Positions 45,517 through 58,855 of a DNA stretch of 64,000 bases are shown piece by piece. Source of the stretch: Rostrohypoxylon terebratum (taxonomy: Eukaryota; Ascomycota; Sordariomycetes; Xylariales; Hypoxylaceae); NCBI GenBank assembly GCA_022497145.1, contig MU385919.1, forward strand, positions 115,518 through 179,517, read 5' to 3'. The notes below the pieces were generated by a model. It worked only from the letters and a program-made list of their open reading frames with translations, was not told the DNA's origin and did no database searches. A program made the position numbers and the translations under genes. The stretch's first letter is position 1. Every line of letters begins with the position of its first letter.

Positions 45517-47256
45517 AGGGGTCCTGCCACAGTCGACGTTTCTATCAATTGGTTATAGGTAAAGGCAAATGGCTTGTTCGAGGCGCGTGAAGGTGCGTAC
45601 TGGGGCTTACCCGCCAGGCCGGATATTAAATACTTCTGGGATATTAAATATCATTAACCATCTGCCCGACTGGACTCCTCCTGTAGCCGAATAGAATGAT
45701 TTCTTATCACGGGAATCGCTAATGTGCCCAGTCTCTAATGGGATTCACACAAGAGGTACAAATTCCCAATCAACGAAACGCTGACCACCTGCCGAGGGAC
45801 AAAACGGAACTAGGTACATCAGAATCGAACGTCTTCTGGTCTGACTTAGGTTTCAATGAACCTATGCGGCCCCTGACAGAACACAGCAGATACCCGAGCC
45901 ACGAGGACTATGCAGCGATTCGAGAAGTCGAAAAGCTGGTCTAGAACGTACGTAGCAATTGACATGTCAGGTCGGTCCTTTTTTTACAGCTCGAAGTAGC
46001 TCCCATTATAGCGAATGCCTAGTAAGATAAGAGAGCCTTCTGGGGAAGTGATAGGTCTAGAAGACCCCAAATAGCCTCTGTAGGTCAGATTCTGGGACTT
46101 GACTTACGCCCGCTCCCGCACAAGATCTAGACCCACGCCGCTCCATAAAAGATGGCTATCTCGCATTTACTATTCTCAGAGTTCGCTCCATTTAAGACGG
46201 TTAAGACTTTTCGGTCTGGCTGCGGTACAACGTTTGCTGGCGGTAGTTGGTAACGTGACTTCGCTGCAGGCCCGTCGGTTAAAGTCATCCTTGTGTCTAT
46301 CGTGGATTGGACTAGCCGACAGACGACGCATTACGTTGGAGTATAACGGACCCATCCGTATAAATCTGAACAGGGCAACTCTTTCATGGTTGACATAAGC
46401 ATAAGATAAGGCCAAGAGTCTATATTCCATATAAGGTAATATGACCCGTTGGTGCATCCAACTCAGCTGTTATATGGTCTCAACATCAAGACGCATTAAG
46501 CCACAATATATCGAAGGAACACATCTAGAAAATTTCACCTTGCAAATTAATCAGTCTATATTTCTACAAGATAACAAAATCCTTCATTTATATTATTTGT
46601 AGAAGCAATGCTTCTCCCAATTAGTACTGAAGCTGCACACCTAGCTTTGTATCCTCGGTGTAAGTTAGATCTATCAAGCAATATTACAACCTAGGGGTCA
46701 AGGACGGAGTTTTTGTAAAGGCTGGAGGTAAGACTTCTCAAGATCGAGTTGGCATCCTGTGGGGTTAACGTTGATTGGCTCGATCCATGATTCAGATACA
46801 ATGTAAATACAGATCCCAAGAGGACCACAACCATGGTTGAGTAGCCGTATTCGTGACGAGCGACCACCTGCGGCCAAAGGATTCACATCACTCTCCTGAC
46901 ATTGCGTCGGCCTCCGAAGCTAACCACAGTACGAAAGTCATGCGGTACGGCATGCAGCTGAAATTTCATGCATACCTACATACCTACCCACGCACAGATA
47001 TACGTAGCAGCAAACGTATCCCAAAGGGTTCTGATCGTAAGTTTGGTTAAGGTTACGAGAACCGAATCCCGAGAACTCAAGTACGAGAGAGAGTCTAATT
47101 ATATCATGACATAAAGTCGGGATTAAATTGTAGAGTTATAATATGGGGACTACCGTGGCCCCCAACAAACGCACCTATAAGAACAGAGCAGACGCACACC
47201 GTAACGCCAACCTCCGAAGTATATACCATCTTTGTCATCTGTTGCGACACCACCTA
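45517..47256. other. Intergenic region between the zinc-finger gene and FAS beta
   Basis: About 1.7 kb. Small frames (45738-45944 plus, 68 codons; 46099-46398 plus) show no domain. Near-duplicate GATATTAAATA words occur at about 45620-45655. TACCTACC patch at about 46974-46990. No supported gene. Confidence 0.45.
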
Positions 47257-50200
47257 CTAGCTCCAGCCTTCTAGAACCTTACCGATGCGAGGGGATCGTG
47301 TCATCTCGTGTACGTACTCGAAGTAATCCCTCGTGAGCTCGAAGGGCCTAGCCGTGAGGTTGGGAACGTACTTCCCGATGAGCTGTTCCGGGTCAATACT
47401 TTTCTCCTCGAGGTTCTTGAGCAGAAACGAGCGGAACGACTGTACCCCAGGACGTAGGTACGAGCTGTGGAACGGGACATCGATACCCCGGAGCGGCACT
47501 GTCGCCTTGCCGCGCGATAACTCTAGAGGCGAGGGTTTAGCGCGGGACTGGCGGCTCGCTTCCTCGATCACATTGACCAATAGCTTATGGTTTTCTCCTG
47601 TCTCGAGGTATCGTACGTCTACGTTGTGCGCCTTGATGCCGTCTAGAACGCCGCCCAACACGTCAAGCCCGCGTAAGTCACCCGCACAGACGTACTGCAT
47701 GTTCCGGACGTTATAGTTGACAATTTCTAAGAACGAACCGGTGACACCGGATATCATCTTGACGACGTGCTTTAGCGCCTGCTCGCTGAATCGTGGGCTG
47801 ATACGTGACGGGTCAACGGCGGACATCGAGTAATCAGAACGGCCGGTATCGTCCCGCTTTACGGCGACTTGCATGCACAGACCACGATAAAATACGACTG
47901 ACACGAGAGTCTCGACAGGCATTACCTTGGCGATGGAAGCGAGGGCGCTATATTCACCGAGTGAATGTCCAGCAAAGACACTTTCTTTCTGTATGACTCC
48001 TTGGGAGCGTAGATCCTCAAACACCGCCATTTGCATTAATGTGAGCGCCGGTTGTGTAAATTGCGTGGCGGAGAGTAGGCCGGCCGGCGAACGGAACGTG
48101 TAAGATGTAGTATGTTCCCCAATAGTCTTAAAGACCTTCTCGAGCTTGGGAGTGCCGTCGGGAGCCAGCTCGAGACTCTGACAAGTCATAGCCATGTAGT
48201 TGTTCCGTATAGCCTTGCCTCGGGCTCCGCCAAAATAGACGGTAAGTTCTTTGGGATCATGTCGGACAATTTCGAGGATAGAGAAGCCTAACACAAGGTT
48301 AGTGCTGCAATACTAACAATTATTCTTAGAAGAGACGAAAAGCTTACCGAACGTGTTGAGGAAGTGTTTATCAGCGCGATCCCAAACATCTCTCGCGACC
48401 GCACTCCTCTCGTAGAGTTCCATGCCCATCCCTTTCTCTTGGGATCCCTGACCTGTGAAGATGTACGCGGATGTAGGTTGCTCAATAATAGCTTCCCCGA
48501 CCAGAACCTTCTCTCTTGACTCGTCGCTCTTTACCACTTCTATTTGGATGATCATACATCCTGACACCATGCCAGTGTGGTGTAGTTGCACCTCAAGTCG
48601 ATCGCCAGGCAACACCATTCCGGTAAATTTGACGTTGTAGTCGCGCATCCTGTGGGCGTGGTTCTCCGTTGCCCATGTCTCAACAAGGCTTCGGACGGTA
48701 CCGCTGGTATACATGCCATGGGTTATGGTACCAGGTAAATTGACGAATTGGGAGAAAACGCGCGAAACGTGAACCGGATTGAAATCACCGGATACACGAG
48801 CGTAGTTCTCGTTAGAGAGGGGCGCCTCGATTTCTAGTGGAGTCTTGCTGTGGTTGTTCCGGATCGGGATCGGATGCTTGAGATAGACTGGCTGGTCCAA
48901 CTTGGAGCCGTTTCGGGAAAGATATTCGAGGACAGGGTTGCCACGCGAGGACTCACTTGATACATACTCGACTGTACCCACACGAATGAGTTCCTTGGTA
49001 GTCGGTACCTCAACCTCAATCGAGCCAGTTGTTTTGACGGAGGAAAATGTGGTCTTGTCACTAAGCCGGGTCGAAGTGTGTAGTTTGAAGATCACACTAT
49101 GGCCTAGTAGTAGATCCTGTACTCCCTCGGGCTTGAACCACTTCTTGGCCCTTAGCACAGCGACATCCTTGGGACCCTTGAGTAGCACCCTAACCGGAGT
49201 CTCGTCTTTCTTCTGGAAAGTCTTCGCAAAATCGGAAAAGATACCGCGGTAAAAGAACTGTGATGTAACCTGCATCACAGGCTTCCCACCATCGCGTGTG
49301 ATCGTGCCGCAAACTTCAACCATCTGACCCGAGTCCTGGTTGATGATCGCCGTGATCTCAGACGTGGCGTTAAGCACATCTCCTGTCTTGAATGGAGTCG
49401 CGCCTGGGATCATACGGAAACGGTTTGAAAGGTGAACGAGTTTTAGCAGGTCGCCGTCAACAGCATCAAACAGGGGTTCCATGAGAGCCTTCCAGCCAAC
49501 GAGGATAGCGAAGTCCATGGGCGCAAGATGATCTCTTCCAGGTCTTTCTATGTAAGCCTCCGCTGTATTGCCAACTGCGCGTGCGAACTGACGGATTGCG
49601 CTGCTAGAGACGGTAGTAGTGCCACCTTCCCAACGCTTGAGATGGGGTGTTGCTGCATCTAAGGGGACGGCGGGTCTATCGTAACCAAACCATAGCTTAT
49701 AGTAGAAGTCCTTGATTCGGTCGTCCCGCAAGGCCATTTCTTCGCGGATTGGTGCGTAGCCGGCTTCTGGATGGTAGGTGAAGACTAGTGGAAGTGAGAT
49801 CGGTCGGCCTGTGGCGGTGCGGTGTTCGATGAGATAGACAGGGATGTCATGACTGGATATGGGTCCGATCTTCAGTGTTGGTAATTGCTTGCCGCCGATG
49901 TTTTCTTCAACAGTGATGGCTGTTTTGTTGGGATTATCTGGGTATGTAATTTCCACAATCATTCCACGAGAAGGTGAAAGAAGACGGTGAAGTGGGTTTG
50001 GCTCAAAATGGTGCCCTTGAACGAAAATTTCCGCAGTGAGCAAGGCACGACGCCAGGTTGCCTCATTGCCTGCAAGTAGTTGCATCCACTCTTCTGCCTT
50101 TGGGAGTGTTGTTCCCGGTATGAACAGTCTGGTCTCGTTGCTCGTCTCGGAAATGGCAACTCCTTCTAAGATCGCCCGAGAACTTAAAGTGGTTTTCGCC

Positions 50201-53200
50201 ATCTTATCCCCAAAATATTCGATCGTAGGTATCTTCCCATGGTCCCCACCATAGAGATCACGCTTTAGCATCTTGATATGACCTTCATGTACACGATCAA
50301 GAATATCCTTGATAGATTCTTCAGTCGTATGCGAGTATTTTGCGGCGACCGGCCCATGCAGGATACATACTCTGCCAACATCCTGGTCCACAACGGCGTC
50401 AAGGTCCTCGGATTGCCATAACGAATCTTTCTTAAACCAGACCTCAAAGTCTTCATCGAGACGTGGAACAAATGGCACGGGTTTTTGACCAGGGCGCTTG
50501 CAAAGGCTGAGAAAATGCAAACAGTCCTGAGAGTTCATAAGCTGTGAAGCTGCCAAAGGATTTGCTGCGACCAATTTGTTGACAATTAAGTTGGGATGAT
50601 CGAGCGCGTTGAAGGTTTCTATTAGAGGGGCGTCTCCCAGACGAGCATATATAGCGAGACGCTGTTCAACGTAACGAATGAAATCTCCAGTCAATCGAGC
50701 AAGAGAAATGTCAATCCATCTCTTCTGATGCTTGATAAACATAAGATCAATTAACCTCGAAACAACCTCTAAATAGGTCATCTCTTCAAGATCGACGGCG
50801 TGACCCGATGTAGTTCGGCCAAACCACGGCTTTTGAAAATCGGCGTTCAATTTCCGGATAATGTAGTCGCGCGTACTTTTCTTCTTCAATTCGGAGACCC
50901 GTTTCTCTTTAGACAGACTGAAAATCTTCTGGTCCATCTCGGTCCAGAACATGACGCCGCGGGTGGCGAGTTTGTGTATCGGTTCACCCATCTCGGATTT
51001 GACGGTGATAACGCCACCCCCGCCGGAAGGCTTCTGGTACGTCTTCTCCCAATCTTTATCGGTAACACCCGGTGCATCAACAATTGCTTGTTTTGCGCCC
51101 TTGGAAGTGTGAGCCTCCTTAGCCACCATGCACCGGCTCCCGAAAAGGACTCCATCAAATGGCATGGGGGGACTACCAAATTTCGTGGCCCAGGACCCAC
51201 TCAAATAGGGGTAAGTATCGTCTGCACCACCGAACCCGGAACCAGCAACGAGCACGATGTTGGCACAGCGACGTATCTTGCTATACGTCTCCAAGATAGG
51301 CTCGTGGAAGTCCTCACATGAGTGATGTCCGCCGCCGCGACCGCCGGTCCATTGCATTATTATTGGGAATTCGGGATTGGCTTGCGCGATCTTGATTACT
51401 TGTTGGATGGCTTGGATGGACCCAGGCTTAAACCCTATCTGTCTGATACCGAGGGTACGGATATACTCGTTCCCAATATCAAGGGAGGGGACGCCGGCGC
51501 CGATGGTGAGCCCCTTGATAGGCAGCCCCTTGGTGCATAAGTCACGTACAAGGGGGATCTGCCAGGCGATTGCTTTGGGGCTCGCGTAAATGAGGTTGAG
51601 GACGATCCCTCGGCCTGGTGGTATCTCTTTAGAGATCTTCGTGATCGCTTCGGTTAAGCTGTTCGCATCGTAGTAACCACCGCAAGCCAACTCTACTTCA
51701 TATCCTGCTTTTGTTGCTGCAACAACGAAATCCCAATGAACCGTGGTAGGTGTCATCCCGGCAACCATGACGGGCGGGAGACCTAACAACCTGCTCATCT
51801 TGGTATCTACGAAAGTTTGACCAGTAGAAGTTTCGATGAGTCTTGGCCCGTATTGCTTCGCCCAATTTACGCCATACGCAAGATCGGAAGTTTTCCGAGC
51901 AAAGATCTCGTGTTTACAGCCGATTTCCGGATGTGTCGGGTTGGTTATGTTGGTCGCGAGGATAACGCGAGCCCCTGTTCCATCCTTAATGCGACTTGTA
52001 AGACCAGCGACACCTGCAGTACGCCCCGGACCGAAGTCGAGTATGTGTGTGGCATCAGGCATCGCAATAACCTTATCCCAATGCACTGGATCTTGGCAGA
52101 TCATCTCGACGAGCGAAGGGATGATATTTTCTTTATCCTGTAGTTCGCTCCTAATATCTCTACCGCTGAATGTGGAGTAGACAGGTATGGCAAGTTCACT
52201 AGGAGAAATCTTCGTCTCTTTGAGATCCTCTTCAAGGGCCTCAATGGCTGATCGTAGATAAGGGGTATGAAAAGGAGCCGTTATAGGGAGAAACCTGTTA
52301 TTGATATGCAACTTCCTTTGGCTGAATGGTATGCGCGATTCGTCAACATTCTCAGCTGCTTTCATTTTGCGAAGCTGGACGTTGAGTCCATATAATGCCA
52401 TTGGTGGGCCAGCGACCACGAAGTTCTTGGCACCGTTCACCAAAGCTATGACAATTTGTTTGTCTTCCGGTAACGCCTTATTGACTTTGGTGATGTGCTT
52501 TTCGAGTGTTTCTTGGTTGACCCCCCTTATAGAGAGTGCCGCAGTAGGCTCTCCCTCGCCGTGTGCTATAGAGTCTTCTAACGCACTTGGCGCGATCGAG
52601 GGAAGAGGATACGCCTCCTGGCTGCGAACACCTATCCAAAAGAGTATGGCAAGGGCTTTTTTGCCTTGTGTCTCAAAGCTGTGCCAGTCTGCTGAAGCCG
52701 AAACTATAGCTGCGAGGATGACCCCTTGAGAGTGACCTGTTGTTCCCGATACGCGATTTCGCATGCCGCCAGGATGTGTCCCGAGAGAGGAGGTCGTGAC
52801 GATATAATGAAGGATCTGAAGTAAGCCGATGAGTGGGAAGCTTACTGGTGCAGAAACGAGGTAATCAAGATCCGGCTGTGAGTCAGGTTGCTCTAGCCAG
52901 CGCATGATATCCAGGCCATGAGTAAAGGCTTGGGAGGCTCTCACATCACGCGAAAGACGACCCAAATATCGTGCGGCCGGAATGAGGAATCGTCTTGTGA
53001 GAGAAGGATATGTGTCATAAACGTCCCGTAACTCGTCCAAGTAAGTTTTTGTATTGCCTTGACCACCAAACACGGCATATACACGAGCTGTACCCTTCAA
53101 GGCCGCACGCATGAGAGCGGAATCTGGTACGCCCCCAGTTCGCCTAACTGCGCCAACAGCAAGGTAATATGACCGTATTACCCCAAGTTTGTTGATATTT

Positions 53201-53586
53201 TCCGGGAGTAGCGCAACAAACGCATGGACTTCTTCCCCGTGTAGTATATCTCTTTCGAATGATTGAAGAACGAAGTTGAGGACCTCTCTATCGAAACTGG
53301 GATCTATATCTGTTTCTATTTCTTTGGCAATGAAGCTAAGAAACTCCGAGGCAAGCTCTATGACAGATGATAGACTGTTGGTTTCATTTCCGGGCACCTT
53401 TGGATTTGAAATACTTTTCAGAAATCTGTCTCGCAGTTGGATCGCGTTGGCGTAAAGAAATGTTGGTATTATGAAGGTGTGTTCGAGCGTTTTGTTGATG
53501 AGGGTGAGCGGATGAGACTGAGACCCAGCTTCTGGCTCTGGGGTGAGGATCTCCGGACCTGAGTCCGATCCATCTAGGTCAATCAT
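47257..53586 (-). CDS. Fatty acid synthase beta subunit, dedicated (secondary-metabolism-type) copy
   Basis: Two exons on the minus strand, 53586-48348 and 48287-47257, give 2089 aa. The 60-bp intron (GTAAGC...GTTAG) restores HFLNTFGFSILEIVRHDPKE. Domain order is that of fungal FAS beta. Acetyltransferase comes first, with TGHSQGVI (Ser near residue 285). The enoyl reductase barrel starts near 605 (PPVMVAGMTPTTVHWDFVVA). The double hot-dog dehydratase has FNPVHVSRVF and GTITHGMYTSG near 1600. The malonyl/palmitoyl transferase has VFAGHSLGEYSALAS near 1850. Catalytic motifs are intact. Together with the alpha subunit it should form an alpha6beta6 synthase. The sequence reads as clearly divergent from the primary-metabolism copy, so a dedicated FAS feeding a metabolite pathway is inferred. 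It is divergent from FAS alpha. Confidence 0.93.
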
Positions 53587-54136
53587 GATAAGTATGGTCT
53601 TAACGCGTAAGGAGTTAAGTCATAGAGCTGTTTTTCGCATTCATTAAATCGACCTGCTGAGATCAAATGTCAATATTCTGTAGAGATGCGCAAATCGCAT
53701 CAATCAAAAGGATGGGGGAATAGACCATAGAAATGGGTTTGAGTTTCGTCTGATTCTATCTGAGCAATCAATACACCCGAAGGCTAGGCTTCCATATAAT
53801 TGGATTGCGGGATTACAGGACGTTTGTAGAGGTGAATTACTGAGATTTTGGTGTTTGCCAACCCAGTGCCACCGGAATAAGGGATTGCAGGATTTGGGGA
53901 TTCAGGGAATTGGGGACGCCACGACATTAAGCCAGGAGTAATTTCAAAAACAAAACATCGTCAGCAATACAGTCATTGAATTTTCCCATAAGAATATTAT
54001 GGATCGTCTGTGGTAGAAATTCGATTTGAACTTTTTTCCGTCATATCTCTTGTTGGACGCAAACACAGCACGGCTATAGTCGTATGCCTCACATCACAAA
54101 ACATCTCCCACAAGCCAAGAATCTAAGAAAGCCTTC
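53587..54136. promoter_or_regulatory. Divergent promoter of the FAS beta and FAS alpha genes
   Basis: 550 bp between the two start codons. It holds GGATTGCGGGATT (53802-53814), a 21-bp block at 53874-53894, and AGGATTTGGGGATT (53889-53902), all shared with the citrate-synthase/oxygenase promoter. The G-rich run continues to 53915. The sites lie 216-315 bp from the beta start and 222-335 bp from the alpha start, similar spacing to the other promoter. Most likely sites for a common activator. Confidence 0.65.
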
Positions 54137-57100
54137 ATGATGGGGCTTCAAAATCATGAGCAGGAGCTTGCTCACGTACTCCTTACGGAGTTATTAGCGT
54201 AAGCGGCCGCCGTACCAATCTGAAGGACGATTTGTTTAACTAACAAATGAGACAGGTATCAATTCGCTATGCCGGTGCGATGGTCAGAGACTCAGAGCAT
54301 ATTGTTCGACAAGGTCAATGTTGAGAAGTTGGTTGAATTTGGGCCATCCCCTACCCTTCTCAACATGGCCAAGAAGACCTTGGGTCAATTCAACGTTGAA
54401 TCGGACGCAGTCAACGGGATCAAGCGGTCACTTCTTTCAACCAGTGCGAATTATGATGACCTTCGTTACGATATTCCCCCACTAGCTGAACCAGAGGTAA
54501 CAGAAAAAGAGAAATCAACGAGTAGTCCGGTTATAATCCCCGAGGCAAGCAAACCTGCTCCAGATGTGCCAGCACCAATCGCGAAGTCAGATTCACCAAT
54601 CCCAGATGTTCCAATAACCGCGCTAGAATCAGTCAAAGCGCTCGTCGCGAGCAGTCTGAAGAAGTCAATATCAGATATTAAGCTCGAAGACAGCATAAAA
54701 TCTGTTTCTGGGGGAAGGTCGATAGTACAGAACGAGATAATAGGAGATATGTTGGAAGAGTTCGGACCATTGGCAGACGATGTTGAAAACGTACCCCTGA
54801 AGGAACTCGCTTCAACGATCCAAGGCGCATACGATGGGAAATTGAAGAAATGTCTGCGAACTAGGATAGAGAAGATGGTTGGGGCCAAGATGCCTGGCTC
54901 ATTCGATCTCATCTCCACTCGGTCCTATTTAAACGATAAATGGGGCCTCGCCTCTGGGCGACAAGATGCGATTCTCTTGGTCGCGCTTGGTCAGCAGCCG
55001 GCGGCTAGGTTAAAGAAGAATGAAGATGCCGAGTTTTTCTTTGACGGCATCACTCAGAAATACCTAGACGATGCAGGGTTATCCAGGCAAAGAAGTACCA
55101 CTGTCGCGAACCCCCGACAGACAATGCTCGATTCTAAGGTAGTCCAACAACTCCGGGAGGAACACTCTCAATTGAGGAGGACGATAGCAGCACTTCTTTC
55201 CGAGGACGAGGAATCTTCGGCCTCATCGTCTATAAGCGATAATTCGATAGAGATCCAAGGTAAACTCGACATACTCGAGAAAGAGCTGGGCGAAGATTTC
55301 TGCAATGGTATTAAGCCAATTTTCAAGGCTGATCACCAGCGTTCATATGACTCCGTTTGGAACTGGAGCCATGTTAACCTTCTTGACGAGTACTATGAGC
55401 TCCTAGCAGGTGGCGCTAATCAGGACGATCTCGAAACGTCGATACATGCCGTCCGGTACAGAGCTGAGGGCAGACTAAATAGGGCTAGGCGATTTCTGCT
55501 TACCAAGAGTCAATCGGTGGAATATCATGAAGTTGGTGGTATTCAAAGGACGCTTGACAAACTTAGTCCTAAATCTAAGAGTCCTGCAAATGATAGATCG
55601 CAACGTGTACAGCACGAGCTAGAAAGAGACATCGAGATAGTCAAGTCCCTTCATGTACTCAGGAAGAAAGGAGCTTCATGGACTCCAAACCAACAGCTCA
55701 CGACCCTTCTAAACCTAGGCGGTCCTATTTCGATAAACATGTTCGCCGGCAAAGATGTCCTTCTCACCGGCGCGGGACCAAATTCAATTGGCATCGTCCT
55801 TCTTCAGTATCTCCTACATGGGGGAGCTAGGGTTCTGGTAACAACAAGCAGAACCATGCCGGAAGCAGGTCCAATCTATCAGAAAATATTCGCACGCCAC
55901 GGTGGCAACAAGTCCAAGCTTGTAGTTCTTCCTTGCAACCAGGGAAGTAAGCAGGACATCGAGAATCTGGTTGCTCATATACACGATCCGGTAAACGGAT
56001 TAGGATGGGATCTTGACTTTATCATCCCCTTTGCAGCGCTGGCAGAAAAAGGTCGCGAGATTGACAATATCGATTCCAAATCCGAACTCGCTCATAGAGC
56101 TATGTTGACAAATGTCCTGAGGATTATGGGCGCTGTCAAGATTGCCAAGGAATCGCGCGGCATTCGGACGAGGCCGGCGCAGGTCTTATTACCACTCTCC
56201 CCAAACCATGGTACATTTGGCAACGATGGTTTATATTCCGAATCTAAGATCGGACTTATGACGTTGCTGAATAAGTGGTCCTCTGAGAGTTGGAGTGATT
56301 ACCTCTGCCTCTGCGGCGTTATTATTGGCTGGACCCGAGGCACCGGTCTGATGGCGGCTAACGATGCGGTTGCAGAAGAGATCGAGAAGCGTGGCATGAC
56401 CACGTTCTCAACTGAAGAAATGGGCAAGCTTATTACTGGACTGATGTCTGATACCGCTGTGTCGATCTGTCAGACTGAACCTCTCTTGGTGGACTTGAGC
56501 GGAGGCATGGGAAGTGATCCTGAGTTAGCAGCATTCATCGCGGGAATAAGGAATTCCATGCGCCAGGAAGAAGAAATCAGGCGTGCCCTTGCTGATGAAG
56601 AGACCCTTGATGAAGGTGCTATTCGGGGCAAACCCATTACAGCACCTCAACCGAACTCGACGCTACCTGCTCCACCACTAGTTGATTTAGAGCTCGGCTT
56701 CCCAACACTACCAGACTATGGTGCTAAGATAAAACCCCTCAACTCCAAGCTTGATGGCATGGCGGATCTAGAGTCAGTGGTGGTTGTGGTAGGCTTCGCT
56801 GAAATTGGACCTTGGGGTAACTCCCGGACGAGATGGGACATGGAGCTCAAAGGAGAGCTCTCGATCCAAGGTTGCATAGAACTGGCCTGGATGACTGGAC
56901 TCATAAAACACAATCCAAAACCAGCTCCTTCAGCTGACGGAGCCGCAGCTACATGGATCGATGTAGCTACCGGTACACCTGTTCACGACCACGAGGTGAA
57001 AGCAAAATACGAGAAACAAATCTTGGAGCACACAGGCCTACGACTCATCGAACCAAGCCCCTTAGACCATCCCAACAGAGATAGCAAACAGTTTCTCCAG

Positions 57101-58855
57101 GAAGTTATCGTTCAACACGACCTAGAGCCTTTTACCGCGTCTTTCGACACAGCCATGGAGTTTGTCAGAGAGCATGGTGATAAAGTCGAGATCAAGCAAA
57201 TAGCAAAGAGCGACCAATTTTCGGTACGAGTCAAAAAAGGCGCTACCTTGATGATTCCCAAAGCTAGAATCTTCGATAGGATTGTAGGCGGTCAGCTTCC
57301 AACCGGCTGGGATCCCACAATATACGGGCTACCACAAGATCTCTGCGAGAGCGTGGACCGGTGTACGCAAATGGCTCTTGTATGTGCGGCCGAGACCTTC
57401 CTATCTGCCGGTATAACCGACATTTATGAATTGTACAAGACGATTCATATTTCAGAGCTCGCCAACTGTGTGGGTTCGGGTATGGGCGGCGGGCAATCGT
57501 TGCAGAAACTATATCGTCAAAGATTTCTTGATCGGCCGGTTCAGAGCGACATCTTAGCCGAGGTGTTTATCAACACGACTGGCGCGTGGCTGAACATGCT
57601 TCTCATGTCCTCGGCCGGGCCGACAAGAACGCCTGTAGGTGCTTGTGCCACCGCACTCGAGTCTCTCAATCAAGGCTTTGACCTTATCACTAGCGGCGCT
57701 GCGAAGATATGTCTAGTCGGAGGTTTCGACGATATGACCCAAGACACGTCGGCCGAATTTGCCAACATGAAAGCAACGAACAATAGCATGGCAGACCTCG
57801 AACGCGGTCGGGCGCCTCACGAGACCTCTCGTCCGTGCGCTTCGTCCAGAAAAGGATTCGTCGAATCGGAGGGTTGCGGTATGCAATTGCTCACGAACGC
57901 CAAGATAGCCTTAGAGTTAGGTCTACCCATCCGCTCCATCGTCGCGCACGTGCAGACCGCGAGCGACGGTACCGGCAGATCGGTCCCTGCGCCAGGGAAG
58001 GGCATCATGGTGAACGTACGCGAAACGCCGCAGCTCGACCCATCGCCGCTCCTAAACATCGACTGCAGGAGGCGACTTCTCGAACACTCCCTCACATCGA
58101 TCCGCGAGCGGCAAGAGCTCTTTACCCCCCTGAACTCATGCGAAGATTTCATCAACGAAACCAAGCTCGCAGCACGCCGCGAAGAGAAAGAAGCCCGCCG
58201 TCGCTTCGGCAATGCTTTTTACACCAACGATCCGCGCATTTCTCCCCTCCGCGGCGCCCTCGCCGTCTGGAATCTGACCGCGGACGACATCGGCGTGGTC
58301 TCCATGCACGGGACGTCCACGGACCTGAACGAGAAGAACGAAGTCGAAGTCCTGCACCGCCAGCTCGCGCACCTCGGCCGCACGCACGGCAACGCCGCCC
58401 TAGCCGTGTGTCAGAAGTACCTGACAGGACACCCGAAAGGCGCCGCCGCGGCCTGGATGCTGAACGGGTGCTGCCAGATCCTAGACTCCGGGTCCGTGCC
58501 CGGGAACCGGAACCTAGACAACGTCGACGCTGCGCTGGAGCAGTGGGAGAACTTGGTCTTCCCAGACCGCACGATACACGTCGGAGAGGTGAACGCGTTC
58601 AGCGTGACGAGCTTCGGGTTCGGACAGAAGGGGGCGCAGGCGTTGGGCGTGCACCCGAAGTACGTGTTCGCGACGGTTGGCGAGGAGGCGTATGGAGAGT
58701 ACCGTCGGCTGCGGCAGCAGAGGTATGCGAAGGCGAAGCAGTGCTTTCAGAATACGTTTTACGGGGGCAGTTTGGTGGTGTTGAAGGATGATGCGCCGTA
58801 TCCTAAGGCACGGCAACTGGAAGCCTTGACGGATGCGTCTGCCAGGTTTGGGTGA
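54137..58855 (+). CDS. Fatty acid synthase alpha subunit, dedicated copy lacking the C-terminal PPT domain
   Basis: Two exons, 54137-54198 and 54256-58855, give 1553 aa. The 57-bp intron (GTAAGC...GACAG) restores the conserved start ELAHVLLTELLAYQFAMPVRW. The ACP has its phosphopantetheine Ser in GGRSIVQNEIIGDM (near residue 175). The ketoreductase begins near 525 (VLLTGAGPNSIGIVLLQYLL). The ketosynthase has the nucleophile in VGACATALESLNQG (Cys near 1149), His in MHGTSTDLNEKNE (near 1371) and KYLTGHPKGAAAAWM (near 1407). The protein ends soon after the KS fold (FYGGSLVVLKDDAPYPKARQ). Primary fungal alpha subunits run to about 1850 aa and end in a phosphopantetheinyl transferase domain. This one does not, like the FAS alpha of aflatoxin-type pathways, so activation in trans is expected. 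Confidence 0.93.

Noticed and set aside
57835..58791. 318-codon Arg-rich plus-strand ORF
   Set aside because: Alternate frame of the GC-rich ketosynthase end of FAS alpha.
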